Source: Glutamicibacter uratoxydans
Lineage (GTDB): Bacteria > Actinomycetota > Actinomycetes > Actinomycetales > Micrococcaceae
NCBI RefSeq assembly: GCF_006539925.1
Contig: NZ_BJNY01000002.1
Span: 186,001 to 250,000 of the forward strand
Length of the DNA: 64,000 bases
Direction: 5' to 3'
Positions within the stretch are counted from its first letter, which is position 1. Each line of letters begins with the position of its first letter. Of the stretch, positions 10,401 through 17,619 are shown piece after piece. Position numbers and translations under genes: made by a program. The notes beneath the pieces were generated by a model. That model searched no databases, had not been told where the DNA came from, and saw only the letters and a program-made list of their open reading frames with translations.

Positions 10401-11030
10401 GTACTGGCCTGGGCCTCCGACATTGTCCGGGTCCTGGAACTTGCCATCGACAGCCTTCACGTGGGCTCCGCCAACACCAGCGGTCAGCTCGGCCTTCGAC
10501 AAAATCGCGTCGGTGATTCCGTCAGCGCCGGAAGCTTTGAACAGCGAAAGCAGATCTAGCTTTGCCGTACCGAAGCCGCCTTCTTTGCCGTCGAGGCCAA
10601 TCGACCCGTCTGCGCCGGCAATACCGGTGATGGCCTCGCCGTTCTTGGCATCAGTTGCTGATGAGCGCGAAAGCATCGCGCCAAGTTCGCCATAGTCAAT
10701 TACCTGGTCTACCGGCAGTTCAACACCACCAAGATCGATAAGCTGGCTGCCAATCAGAGAGGCGTCAAGTGCGCCGTCATCCTCAGCTGGACCGCTCGGG
10801 AACAAAGCACGGCTTTGCCCGCCACCGGCCAATTCCTTGCCCAGCAGACTTAGGTCGATAATGCTGGAAGCTGATTCGGTCTTCTCATCTGGCTTGGTGT
10901 CAACATCAGCAAAAGCTGGAAGCCCAAATGTGGATACAGCCACGGATGAGACCATGCCTAGTGCCAGTGGTCGTCTCCACCATCCGGCGTGTACTGCAGG
11001 TGCGGTCTTACTGCGCTCGGTGCGTCGCAT
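4431..11030 (-). CDS. Giant sortase-anchored surface protein with SdrD B-like and Ig-like repeats
   Basis: Cell-wall protein of 2199 residues. An N-terminal signal (RRPLALGMVSSVAVSTFGLP) is followed by a choice-of-anchor-G-type region to about residue 540. Then come seven Ig-like domains (each opening with a version of PGEETTVKGKDF or GYAPNSEVT) interleaved with seven SdrD B-like domains (LGDRVWRDAN-type opening, Ca-binding-like DANxDGxQ). The first three SdrD units are consecutive; later ones alternate with Ig-like domains. The C-terminus has an Asn/Asp/Gly linker, the sorting signal LASTG at about residue 2164, a hydrophobic helix and an RRR tail. LAxTG is the class E sortase motif of actinobacteria. 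Probable role: adhesin or stalk. AAGGAGGGT lies 7 bases before the ATG. No sortase gene is visible in this window. Confidence 0.9.
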   Translation of the reverse strand: MRRTERSKTAPAVHAGWWRRPLALGMVSSVAVSTFGLPAFADVDTKPDEKTESASSIIDLSLLGKELAGGGQSRALFPSGPAEDDGALDASLIGSQLIDLGGVELPVDQVIDYGELGAMLSRSSATDAKNGEAITGIAGADGSIGLDGKEGGFGTAKLDLLSLFKASGADGITDAILSKAELTAGVGGAHVKAVDGKFQDPDNVGGPGQYRVAEANLELQSPLVDDLAESIYDSVGQIDGIVEDSVGKLGDFTTLVTGITKALPAGAEVSFDVKSNMQEKIFAAIVDKPITTKNEILTVDFSKGTIYVDLDKAYSGERPEGVDLPDGINNQAPNTELIDDQLYPIIGESVHDLINEVVSIAVGSIEGALDSVTLDLNVKTTGIAPATASWSVNLMGDVKPVECDGSALVCEPLKATINTIVAPLVKTAIVPIRDYILSDDGQNLYELAITDIKTGAMTMPIRAVLDPFFKVLNQVVSLQLNRQVTTTCEGPDGEMTESLEVSALSLGLIQAADAGRLNLGTAGVRIGACDDAAVINPAITVDPGSVEPGQPTNVTGEGFTPEGDVTLQLTDPDGKPVGDPITVKADPEGKIPSTAVPVPDDAAPGDYKIVATDVTTDTPAEGKVTVTEPGTPQPGNGSIGDTVFDDANKDGLQSDGEAGVPGVTVNLLDADGNPVNGEDGTPRTATTDDSGKYTFDKLPNGDYTIGFVAPEGKTFSPAQQGDDRAVDSDPNAEGVTPVVTVSDDTPTTDQVDAGLVDDDGTTPQPGNGSIGDTVFDDANKDGLQSDGEAGVPGVTVNLLDADGNPVNGEDGTPRTATTDDSGKYTFDKLPNGDYTVGFVAPEGKTFTAADQGDDDSKDSDANSEGVTPVVTLTDDAPTTDQVDAGLVDDDGTTPQPGNGSIGDTVFDDANKDGLQSDGEAGVPGVTVNLLDADGNPVNGEDGTPRTATTDDSGKYTFDKLPNGEYVVEFKAPEGKTFTAADQGDDDAKDSDANVENGRTPAVVLTTEAPNNNTVDAGLVAADQAQQPSITADPTDVKPGEETTVKGKDFEPNETITVVIKDKDGNPVGDPIEVTTDENGEFTQQVPVPEDTAPGEYDVVATDKDGDETTTGINVTDSNNPPAGNGELGDRVWRDADANGIQDSGEAGIQGVKVNLLDASGAPVNGADGNPVTATTDENGNYTFAGLELGEYTVEFVAPEGAKFSPANAGEDRTNDSNAGEDGRTDVVALTSVVPVNTSIDAGIVDAPAPSEATVTADPSDVKPGQETQVTGDGYAPNSEVTVQLVDKDGNPVGDPITVTTDENGHFTTPLPVGEDVEPGDYGIEAKDDQGNSDSTALVVSPKDDGNPNPNPGGEGELGDRVWRDANSDGIQDSSESGLAGAVVNLLDAEGNAVTDASGTPVTTTTDDNGNYAFTGLALGEYIVEFAAPQGAGFSPAEAGEDRALDSNAGENGRSTVVTLTSAAPVDRTIDAGIVDAPAVDEATVSVNPGEVAPGEKTTVNGEGYAPNSEVTVQLVDKDGKPVGDPVKTTTDDEGRFSTELEVPQDAAPGEYTVEAKDAEGNSDDVELTVTEPDGNNGGNNGQLGDRVWRDANGNGLQDEGESGLPDVTVNLLDADGNPVNDAEGNKVSTKTDDNGSYSFAGLQIKQYIVEFVAPEGASFAPAKQGDDRGIDSDAGENGRTEAVTLTSQAPVNNGVDAGVVDAPAVEEATVTVNPDKVAPGEETNVIGDGYAPNSEVTITLKDKDGNPVGDPIKVTTDENGHFSTDVTVPEGTVEGEYTVTAEDAEGNTDSTTLQVTAPDGNGNGNDGASLGDFVWNDANSDGLQTEGEAGVKDVAVNLLDADGNPVVDEDGNPVSTTTGEDGKYGFENLNYGEYVVEFKAPKNAAFTKQAQGNDRSIDSDAGENGRTAAVQLSANAASNTSVDAGLVIDEQQASPEFTVNPDEAAPGERVKIVGEGYAPNTTITIELRDKDGKVVDSIEVTTDDDGKFTTDYTIPEDAKEGDYTVATVDPQGVEQTRSLRITEKTADMCEAEQSIAVSPEKVKAGDTVTVKGQGFTPGQTVSVSVTGEDGKQIEVAISKGAAAQLITIDESCGFEFKIQLPKDIKEGFYTVDVNDEDGKKIDSGKFEVVGSDDNNGNGDNNGTDNNGTDDGNQDNDGKQNNDDLASTGANVIGFSLLGLLAAAGGVVLSVAARRRSQRG
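8020..9141 (-). repeat. Three near-identical tandem units (about 390 bp) inside the surface-protein gene
   Basis: Each unit encodes one SdrD B-like domain from GSIGDTVFDDANKDG to the TPQPGNG linker. Conspicuous matching stretches begin near 8150, 8543 and 8937, a period of 390-396 bp, and differ by only scattered third-position changes. The four other SdrD domains of the gene are much more diverged, so these three copies are recent or kept alike by recombination. Confidence 0.85.
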
Positions 11031-11925
11031 TCAGACACCCTCCTTGTTTTTTGTGCTTGTGATTGGCACCCCAAGGTTTCCCCAAGGTTTATCCAAGCTT
11101 GTTACAAGGGGAGAAATCAAGAGATTTCTCAAAGTTTCTTAAATTTAACGAGCTAGTTGTTTTAACTCTGACTTGCGCATATATAGAAAGACGAACGACT
11201 ATACAAGTTATTCAATCGACGTCGCAACTGCTGCAGAGGGGAAAATGGGCACACGACACCCAGGGAATGAGCCTTAGCGACTCAGAAAACAAGAACCGAC
11301 TCTACGGTTCGTTAAAGACAACCAGACAGCGCCGAGCAACTAAAAACGAATTACTCCAAGACTCGGATCGCGCAACGCTCCAGAAAGAGCCGCCGCAAAA
11401 GAACGCCCTTTGGTCACGAGCAATCGCAGCCAAGTGTTGCAATCTGACATTTGAAGCAGACAGAAGTGCTCATGCCTCACTACTGGGCAGGAGCAAAATC
11501 CTTCTGCGCAACCTCCGGCAAAAGGGCAAAACACACAAACATAAGTTTTCCTCAAACAAGTGATAACAATTGATGATGCGCGAGTTATTTAGAATCTAGC
11601 ACGGACAAAACATGCCGCACAATACCTTTACTTGAGCTTAACTTGAGCTTAAGTGAAGATTTGCTGAATAGTCGAACAGGCAAGAATCTTCCAGCAGGGC
11701 TGGCGTCACGTACCCTTTTGCCTTGCGAAGAATCTACTTCAATCATCAAAGTTACTGGTCAAATCCACATTCATAGCAATAGAATCTCGATAACAGCCAC
11801 GAAGGCGACGTCACTTAAACTCAAAATCCCGGCATGCGCTTCGAAAAGAACTTGAAGCGAGTACCGGGATTCGATAATCGAATAATTAACCTAATCCGAT
11901 TTTACGTACTAAAGATTGGCTTCGA
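11031..11925. other. AT-rich intergenic region upstream of the surface-protein gene
   Basis: About 900 bp clearly lower in GC than the flanks. It should contain the promoter and a long leader for the surface protein. Reading frames inside it are short, rich in Lys/Arg/Ser and lack a convincing ribosome site, so I call no gene. Two details: a perfect tandem repeat of ACTTGAGCTTA at 11630-11640 and 11641-11651, and a 15-base palindrome ATTCGATAATCGAAT at 11869-11883, 43 bases past the aquaporin stop. Confidence 0.6.
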
Positions 11926-12690
11926 CTAGTTCCTGTCGTAGCCTTCGCGTCCCTTGATCTGCAGATCAGGGAACATGAACTTGTAGGTCGCACCTGCAAT
12001 CGCTGCACCGATGATCGGAGCGACGATGAACAGCCAGACCTGGCCCAGTGCCTCGCCGCCGGCGAACCAAGCGACACCCAGAGAACGGGCAGGGTTGACC
12101 GAGGTGTTGGAAACCGGGATGGCCACCAAGTGGATCAAGGTCAGCGACAGTCCGATGGCAACGCCGGCAAAGCCCTTCGGGGCGCGGCGGTCCGTGGAAC
12201 CGATGATGACGTAGAGGAAGATCGCAGTCAGCACGATTTCGGCAACCAGTACAGAAAGCATGGAGTAGCCATCTGGCGAGCGGTCGCCGTAGCCGTTGGT
12301 GGCGAAGCCCGATTCAACAGCGTTGAATCCGTCCTTGCCGCTGGCAATCAGGAACAGCACGGCACCTGCGGCCGAGGCTGCGATGATCTGGGTGATGATG
12401 TAGGCAGGAACATCCTTCCAGGCGGTGCGGCCTGCAACTGCGGTGCCGACGGTGACTGCAGGGTTGAAGTGGCCGCCCGAGATGTGGCCGACCGCGTAAA
12501 CCATGACCAGCACCGTCAGGCCGAAGGCCAGGGCTACACCTAGGAAGCCGATGCCCATATTGATGGTTCCATCTGCGACAACCTTGGCGGAGAAGATCGC
12601 TGCGCCACAGCCTCCGAAGACCAGCACGAAGGTTCCTAGGAATTCTGCTGAGAGTTTGGCACCGAGTGTTGGTGCGGCATTGTCTGACAT
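11926..12690 (-). CDS. aqpZ: Aquaporin Z (MIP family water channel)
   Basis: Six-helix water channel of 254 residues in the cytoplasmic membrane. Both NPA boxes are present: HFNPAVTVG in the first half and SVNPARSLG in the second, the latter followed by the selectivity-filter Arg. The start MAEFLGTF-type helix is preserved as [18 protein letters not shown], typical of AqpZ rather than glycerol facilitators. A strong ribosome site, GAGGAAAGGAAAC, precedes the ATG. It is transcribed alone, with long intergenic regions on both sides. Confidence 0.92.
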   Translation of the reverse strand: MSDNAAPTLGAKLSAEFLGTFVLVFGGCGAAIFSAKVVADGTINMGIGFLGVALAFGLTVLVMVYAVGHISGGHFNPAVTVGTAVAGRTAWKDVPAYIITQIIAASAAGAVLFLIASGKDGFNAVESGFATNGYGDRSPDGYSMLSVLVAEIVLTAIFLYVIIGSTDRRAPKGFAGVAIGLSLTLIHLVAIPVSNTSVNPARSLGVAWFAGGEALGQVWLFIVAPIIGAAIAGATYKFMFPDLQIKGREGYDRN

Positions 12691-12853
12691 GCTGCGTTTC
12701 CTTTCCTCAAGGGATTAAAGCGAGTGCACGTACATACTATTCTCTAGTCTTGATCCCATATGTCTACCCACAGATGAAAATCGAGTGAAACTCGTGACAA
12801 AAATTGGCAGTTCCTAACAATGGGGAGCAGCTTTTTCCGGTCAGACGTATCTA

Positions 12854-13927
12854 TCACCTGCCGACATATTCAAAATGCCATGCTTCAGCGTACGGATTCT
12901 TGCTTCCATCTGAACGGTACTGTTCGAGATTCTTCCGATGCACCCAGTTGTATTTGCTGGAGTTAGCTTTCAGCCATTTGTAGTATTTGCCGGAAAAGGA
13001 GTAGTTGTAGCTCTCAGGGAAGTCGATGGCCAAACCCCATCCGTGGTTTGAAGTTCCCGGCTTCGCCGCGATGTAGGGGCCGAGCTCGGAATAGAAGAAT
13101 TTCTGGGTATCCAGCGTGCGGTAGGCAAGATCGATGTCCAGATTCTTGCCGAACTTGTTCTTGAATGCAGTATTCAGCTTTGTCAGGTCAGCTACGGCTG
13201 GCGCTGCAAGCAAGGTCTTCTCCTTGTCCCACCCGGCGGCGGCCAGCATTGATGCTGGAATGTTCCCATTGCTCTGGCGGCGGACCGCAGCTGCGGTGAC
13301 TTTTGTCGTGTTCGAGGTCTTGGCGCTGCTGGTTCGCTTCAGTGCTGATGACTTCATCCATCCATCTGCGCCTTGGGTTCGCACGTAGAACCAGCCCGAA
13401 ACCTGACCCGCCTTCCTCTCCCAGGCAAGATCGCGGTAAACAATGGAGTTTGCAGGGATGTCGCCGATGCGCTTGGCGCCGTTCACCGACGCGTACAGAT
13501 CTGTTCCGGCCAATCGGGAGTAGTATCGATCGGTAAGCCCTGCCCTGTTCGTTGTGTACGGTCCGGCGTCGATTTCGCAGCCTTTGGAACAGGTCCTGAC
13601 GTAGCTGCCGGAGACCCAGCCAGTCTTTCCTTTGGTGGTGATCTTGTACCAGTCATTGGACGATTTGGCTGTGGCGTAGGCCGGCTGTCCTTTGTCGATC
13701 TTCGCAATGCTGGCGTATTTGGTCCCCGGACCGGTTCTGATGTTCAGCCGAGTGGTTGGCTTGACCCAGAGTTTGACCGCCGTGGAAGATACGACCGCCG
13801 GCGCGGCTACAACTGCTGCACCTTGCGCCGGGATTGGAGCCGCGGCGACAGGCTGCAGCGGAGCAATCAGCGCCACAGCCGCCAGCACCGTCATGACCCG
13901 TCGTACGCCGCGAATTCGGTGGTCCAT
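12854..13927 (-). CDS. Secreted SH3-domain M15 (VanY-type) D-Ala-D-Ala carboxypeptidase
   Basis: Exported cell-wall peptidase of 357 residues. The N-terminus holds Arg residues and a hydrophobic helix (VLAAVALIAPL) as signal peptide. Residues of about 50-115 form a bacterial SH3 domain (LNIRTGPGTKY, GWVSGSYV); a second, more divergent SH3-like unit follows (GWFYVRTQGADGWM). The C-terminal third is a peptidase M15 domain with the zinc motif SNHGWGLAID and the second site EAWHFEYVG. M15 enzymes trim the terminal D-Ala of peptidoglycan stems; the SH3 units probably bind the wall. It stands alone, and no resistance genes of the VanRS type are nearby. Confidence 0.88.
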   Translation of the reverse strand: MDHRIRGVRRVMTVLAAVALIAPLQPVAAAPIPAQGAAVVAAPAVVSSTAVKLWVKPTTRLNIRTGPGTKYASIAKIDKGQPAYATAKSSNDWYKITTKGKTGWVSGSYVRTCSKGCEIDAGPYTTNRAGLTDRYYSRLAGTDLYASVNGAKRIGDIPANSIVYRDLAWERKAGQVSGWFYVRTQGADGWMKSSALKRTSSAKTSNTTKVTAAAVRRQSNGNIPASMLAAAGWDKEKTLLAAPAVADLTKLNTAFKNKFGKNLDIDLAYRTLDTQKFFYSELGPYIAAKPGTSNHGWGLAIDFPESYNYSFSGKYYKWLKANSSKYNWVHRKNLEQYRSDGSKNPYAEAWHFEYVGR

Positions 13928-14060
13928 ACTTTGTGAGCCTCTTGTTCTTTTAGGGAAAAGCAGTAGTCAGAAGCTATCTGCGCACAACATGCTATGTGAG
14001 CTCATCACCGGGCGACAACACCGCACAGTTTCATGTCTGCCAATGGGGCAGACACCCAGA

Positions 14061-15137
14061 TCAGCCAACTGTGCCGCTGGCGTACTGCGTCCGCGGACGT
14101 CGGTCGAAGACCGCGGCGGCGGCGATTCCCACCACGACACCAAGGAGGTTCCCCATGGCGCAGTCCCACATCATCTGCGCGCCCACAGAAGGGTTTGCCA
14201 GCTGCAGCATCAAGATGACCAATGGCGTGAAGAAGCTCAACGCCAGGCCGTAGTTGCGCACCATATAGGCCTCGGTCGGGAACATCAGCAAGATGATGAG
14301 GCAGCCGAGGAACACTTCGCTGGGACCCAGGTAGTAGATCCCCAGCAGCACCCCAATGCCCGCCAGCGTCCCGGCAATCCGATGGGTGCCACGGCGCAGG
14401 CGTCCGCGCGCGTTGCCGGCGGCCAGCGGGACTGCCGCACCTGCCATGGTCCATTGCAAATGCTCTACCTGCAGCCCGATGCCGATGGCCCCGGCCAGGA
14501 AGACGACCACCAGGTAGGTCCCCGCCCGGCGCAGAACATTGGGCCAGGGAAAGGCAATGGTCTCAACACCGTGTTCTTTCGCGGGACCGAAGCGGGCAAG
14601 CTGGCCGAGCAGGATGCTGAACAGCGCCGTGGCGACGAAGGCCACCAGACCGTCGACGGCAGGGCGCTCCCCCACCGGCAGGGTGCCCAATGCGCCGAAG
14701 GCAAAGAGGGGGAAGAACGCGCCACCCGGCTTGAGCCCATAGCGGTCGGCAATCACGGAGCTGAAAGCTGCCCAGAACATGCCGCCAGCCAGCAGCGGCC
14801 AACCGTGCAGCCCGAAGGGGGCAAGCATGATTCCGCAGACCCCGGCGCAGAGCATCATGGCCGCGCCCAGCGCCTGGTTCTTGAGCCGCAGTAGCCGGTG
14901 CGGATTGCGGCCGTACATCCCCACCACCGAGCCGAAGACTGCGTAGGCCAGTAGTTCCGGCCGCCCGATCAGCAACAGCATGATGCCGGGCACGCTCAGG
15001 CCCAGGCCCACTCTCAGCGCTGGCCGGACTTCGGGGCTGTGTGAAGCAAGAAAGTGCTGCCAGCTGGCAAAGGCACGGAACCTCGTCTTGAACGATGTTC
15101 GGACCGATGCCGCCTGCGCCGCGTTTCCTGTTTCCAC
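14061..15137 (-). CDS. FUSC family membrane protein (aromatic acid exporter-like)
   Basis: Integral membrane protein of about 358 residues with two sets of hydrophobic segments, matching the FUSC/YccS-AaeB fold (LRRGTHRIAGTLAGIGV resembles the conserved R-x-x-G-T-x-x-G motif). Family members are linked to efflux of aromatic carboxylates such as p-hydroxybenzoate. I place the start at a GTG (15137) because GGGGGAGGAAAC lies just before it; an ATG at 15173 has no ribosome site. A LysR gene lies 113 bases upstream on the same strand, a frequent partner of such exporters. Confidence 0.8.
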   Translation of the reverse strand: METGNAAQAASVRTSFKTRFRAFASWQHFLASHSPEVRPALRVGLGLSVPGIMLLLIGRPELLAYAVFGSVVGMYGRNPHRLLRLKNQALGAAMMLCAGVCGIMLAPFGLHGWPLLAGGMFWAAFSSVIADRYGLKPGGAFFPLFAFGALGTLPVGERPAVDGLVAFVATALFSILLGQLARFGPAKEHGVETIAFPWPNVLRRAGTYLVVVFLAGAIGIGLQVEHLQWTMAGAAVPLAAGNARGRLRRGTHRIAGTLAGIGVLLGIYYLGPSEVFLGCLIILLMFPTEAYMVRNYGLALSFFTPLVILMLQLANPSVGAQMMWDCAMGNLLGVVVGIAAAAVFDRRPRTQYASGTVG

Positions 15138-15250
15138 GTTTCCTCCCCCACTTGCCTTGGCCCACCCGCTCATTGACGAGTGAAGGCCTGCTACTAGGGT
15201 TGACGAAAACGTTTGATTACGTCCAACAATTACTTTTGATAGCTCAACAA

Positions 15251-16171
15251 CTAATGCTTATCATGCCTACTGAGCGAAATTTCGGATCGTGGAAACGTCT
15301 CAAGAATAATTTTTGTTAATGCCTGTGACATGAGTGTTAACGGTTTGCTATCTTCCATGACAAGCGAGATTTGCGAAGTCACTTCCGGATCGTCCAGCTG
15401 CGTCAAGACGATTCCCGGGAGCTCTCCCAGAGGAGGCAGCCACTGGCGTGGAACGATGCTCGCCCAGTTCCCGGTGGACACGTGAGCCAGCAGCGTCACG
15501 ATGGAATCACATTCAATGCGCGGACTGACTCTCAACCCCGCTTCCTGCAGCTTCTGGTCAAGGACCTTGCGTCCACGCAGGGAAGAGTCCAACAGGCACA
15601 GCGGAAGGGCAAGTGCGGTGTCCCACGATGCCGGCACATCTTCTTGTAGCATTCCCGGCGCTGTGAGCAGCACATGCTGCTCGGCATACAGCCGATACAC
15701 CACCAACCCAGCAAGATCTTGCGGTTCGGCGTAGATCAGGCCGGCATCAAGTTCATAGTTTCGGATCTGGCGAATAATATCCACCGATCTCAGGCTCGCC
15801 TGCACGTTGACGTTCACCTCTGGATGGGTTCGTGCGAACTTGTCGGTGAGCGTTGCGATCGTCGAGGACGCGGCAGGGACTGTTCCCACCCGCAGCGTCC
15901 CGGTCAGCCCGCCTTGCAACGCCGCAATTTCCTGCTTGAGTGATTCCTGATCCTTCAGGAGTTTGCGCGCCCATTTCAGCACCGCTTCGCCTTCCACCGT
16001 CAGGCCCTGAAACGCGTGGCCTCGGCGGACCAGCGGAGTGCCAAGCTCTTTTTCAAGCTTGCGGATTCCTTCAGACAACGCAGGCTGAGAGACCATGCAT
16101 TCATCGGCGGCCCGGGCAAAATGCCGTTCATTGGCCAGCGCAACCAGGTACTCCAACTGTCTAAGAATCAT
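15251..16171 (-). CDS. LysR family transcriptional regulator
   Basis: LysR-type regulator of 306 residues. The N-terminal winged helix-turn-helix is typical (LEYLVALANERHFARAADEC, then SQPALSEGIRKLEKELG), followed by the periplasmic-binding-like effector domain. Same strand as the FUSC exporter downstream, so it may act on that gene or on its own promoter. It is divergent from the Fic gene at 16317, and the inverted repeats at 16231-16307 lie between the two. The effector is unknown; a link to aromatic acids is a guess from the FUSC neighbour. Confidence 0.88.
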   Translation of the reverse strand: MILRQLEYLVALANERHFARAADECMVSQPALSEGIRKLEKELGTPLVRRGHAFQGLTVEGEAVLKWARKLLKDQESLKQEIAALQGGLTGTLRVGTVPAASSTIATLTDKFARTHPEVNVNVQASLRSVDIIRQIRNYELDAGLIYAEPQDLAGLVVYRLYAEQHVLLTAPGMLQEDVPASWDTALALPLCLLDSSLRGRKVLDQKLQEAGLRVSPRIECDSIVTLLAHVSTGNWASIVPRQWLPPLGELPGIVLTQLDDPEVTSQISLVMEDSKPLTLMSQALTKIILETFPRSEISLSRHDKH

Positions 16172-16230
16172 GGGTCTATTGCATCATTGTCTGAATCCGC
16201 GAGCGTCATCGATGACCTTCAGTCGATCTG

Positions 16231-16307
16231 CTAAGTGATAGTAAGAATTTCCCTTACTATCACTTAGCGCTTAAGTGATAGTAAGGTGACAAGTAACTAT
16301 CGCTTAG
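16231..16307. promoter_or_regulatory. Two tandem inverted-repeat operators before fic
   Basis: Arms CTAAGTGATAGTAAG (16231-16245) and its exact reverse complement (16253-16267) flank a 7-bp spacer. A second pair follows: TTAAGTGATAGTAAG at 16271-16285 (14 of 15) and a 12-of-15 reverse arm at 16293-16307, again with a 7-bp spacer and exactly 40 bp downstream of the first. The last arm ends at the GGAG ribosome site of fic. This looks like a repressor binding array. Confidence 0.8.
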
Positions 16308-16316
16308 GAGCATTCG

Positions 16317-17558
16317 ATGACTGGAACTCACAATAGGCTGTTCGTTCCCGTTCCTAAACTAGGTACGGTGACACAATTCTGGTCGCCCCAACATCCGCAA
16401 ATATTCTCCAATGCCGAAGTGCGTAGACAGACCGGCAACTACGAGTCAGCTGTTACGGCGAAGCTGGCCATGTGGTCTGCCGAGATTGATGCTCAGCTGG
16501 CCGCAGAGCTTGAAGAAGCCACCAATTCCCTACGCAGCTTTGATACTTTTGCGTCTGCTTCCCTTGGAACTTCCAGCCCCGAACTGGGGCCCATGTCGAG
16601 TATTCTGCTTCGCACAGAAAGCGCTTCTAGCAGCCAGATTGAACAGCTATCAACCTCTGCAAAGCAACTGGCGCTATGGGAGATCAACGAGAGCCAGAAA
16701 TCCAACGCTCAAACCGTAATCGGCAACGTACGGGCCATGGAAGCAGCCTTGAAGCTCTCCGAAAATCTTTCAGTCGAGACGATCTTGGCAATGCATTCTG
16801 AACTCTTGTCACACCAGCTAGACATGGCCGAAGAAGCCGAGAAGCTCCGCCGAGAACTTGTCTGGATTGGAGGGAAAGACAATGCGGGCCCCCGCGGGGC
16901 GTCGTATGTCGCGCCCCAGCACGAGTTGATCCCCGAAGCCCTCGACGACTTGATGGATTTCATGAATCGAGATGATGTCCCTGCACTAGTACAGGTAGCA
17001 GTTGCTCATGCCCAGTTCGAGACGATCCACCCATTCGTCGATGGCAACGGGCGTACTGGGCGAGCCCTCGCACATGCGATGCTTCGCAAACGGAAAATTA
17101 CAGTCAACACCACGGCTCCGGTTTCTGCCGGCATTCTGCGAAACACGCAAGCCTATTTCGAAGCGCTCACCGAGTTCCGCAATGGCAACGCCTACCCAAT
17201 CATCAAAATATTCATTAACGCGAGCATCTACGCTGCAGCAACAGGCGAGCAATTAGTTTCCACCCTGGCCCAGATTATGCAGCAATCTCGAATGAAACTG
17301 TCCGGGATTCGCTCCAACTCTTCGGTCTTCAAAATTCTTCCACTGCTCATCGCACAGCCGATTGTCAACGCCAACTATCTCAAGAAGACCTTGGGTATCA
17401 ACGACGCCAGTGCCCAACGGTCCCTCGCTGTCCTTGCCGAGCGAGGAGTCTTGAAAGAAAAGACAGGGCAAAGCCGCAACAGGATCTGGCAACACGACCA
17501 GGTCCTGGCAGCACTGGATGAATACGCCAAAACGATCCGGCGAGATACCGTTCGATAG
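16317..17558 (+). CDS. Fic family protein with C-terminal winged helix
   Basis: Predicted AMP-transferase (or related nucleotidyl transferase) of 413 residues. The Fic motif HPFVDGNGRTGR starts at H238, with the catalytic His and the phosphate-binding GNGR intact. SSSQIEQ around S106-E109 matches the N-terminal inhibitory helix [ST]xxxE of class II Fic proteins, E109 being the likely inhibitory Glu. The last 90 residues look like a winged helix (NYLKKTLGINDASAQRSLAV), often found in Fic proteins that bind DNA. The start has TAGGAG 7 bases upstream. The operators immediately before it suggest autoregulation through that domain. No partner antitoxin gene is seen. Confidence 0.9.
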   Translation: MTGTHNRLFVPVPKLGTVTQFWSPQHPQIFSNAEVRRQTGNYESAVTAKLAMWSAEIDAQLAAELEEATNSLRSFDTFASASLGTSSPELGPMSSILLRTESASSSQIEQLSTSAKQLALWEINESQKSNAQTVIGNVRAMEAALKLSENLSVETILAMHSELLSHQLDMAEEAEKLRRELVWIGGKDNAGPRGASYVAPQHELIPEALDDLMDFMNRDDVPALVQVAVAHAQFETIHPFVDGNGRTGRALAHAMLRKRKITVNTTAPVSAGILRNTQAYFEALTEFRNGNAYPIIKIFINASIYAAATGEQLVSTLAQIMQQSRMKLSGIRSNSSVFKILPLLIAQPIVNANYLKKTLGINDASAQRSLAVLAERGVLKEKTGQSRNRIWQHDQVLAALDEYAKTIRRDTVR

Positions 17559-17564
17559 CTGCGC

Positions 17565-17609
17565 AAAGCCCCCCGTACCCGACAGATTCGTCAGGTACCG
17601 GGGGCTTTT
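17565..17609. terminator. Bidirectional terminator between fic and ABC exporter genes
   Basis: Stem of about 14 bp (AAAGCCCCC-type arm, 14-nt loop, matching arm) ending in TTTT on the plus strand and preceded by AAA for the minus strand. It lies between two convergent genes. Confidence 0.85.
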
Positions 17610-17619
17610 GAATGGGAGG

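Noticed and set aside
11063-11563. Frame of 166 codons upstream of the surface-protein gene
   Set aside because: No ribosome site, no recognisable family, AT-rich intergenic composition.
16172-16316. LysR box (T-N11-A) reading of the inverted repeats before fic
   Set aside because: The 15-bp arms with 7-bp spacer, repeated and ending at the fic ribosome site, fit a repressor of fic better than a LysR activator site; not fully excluded.
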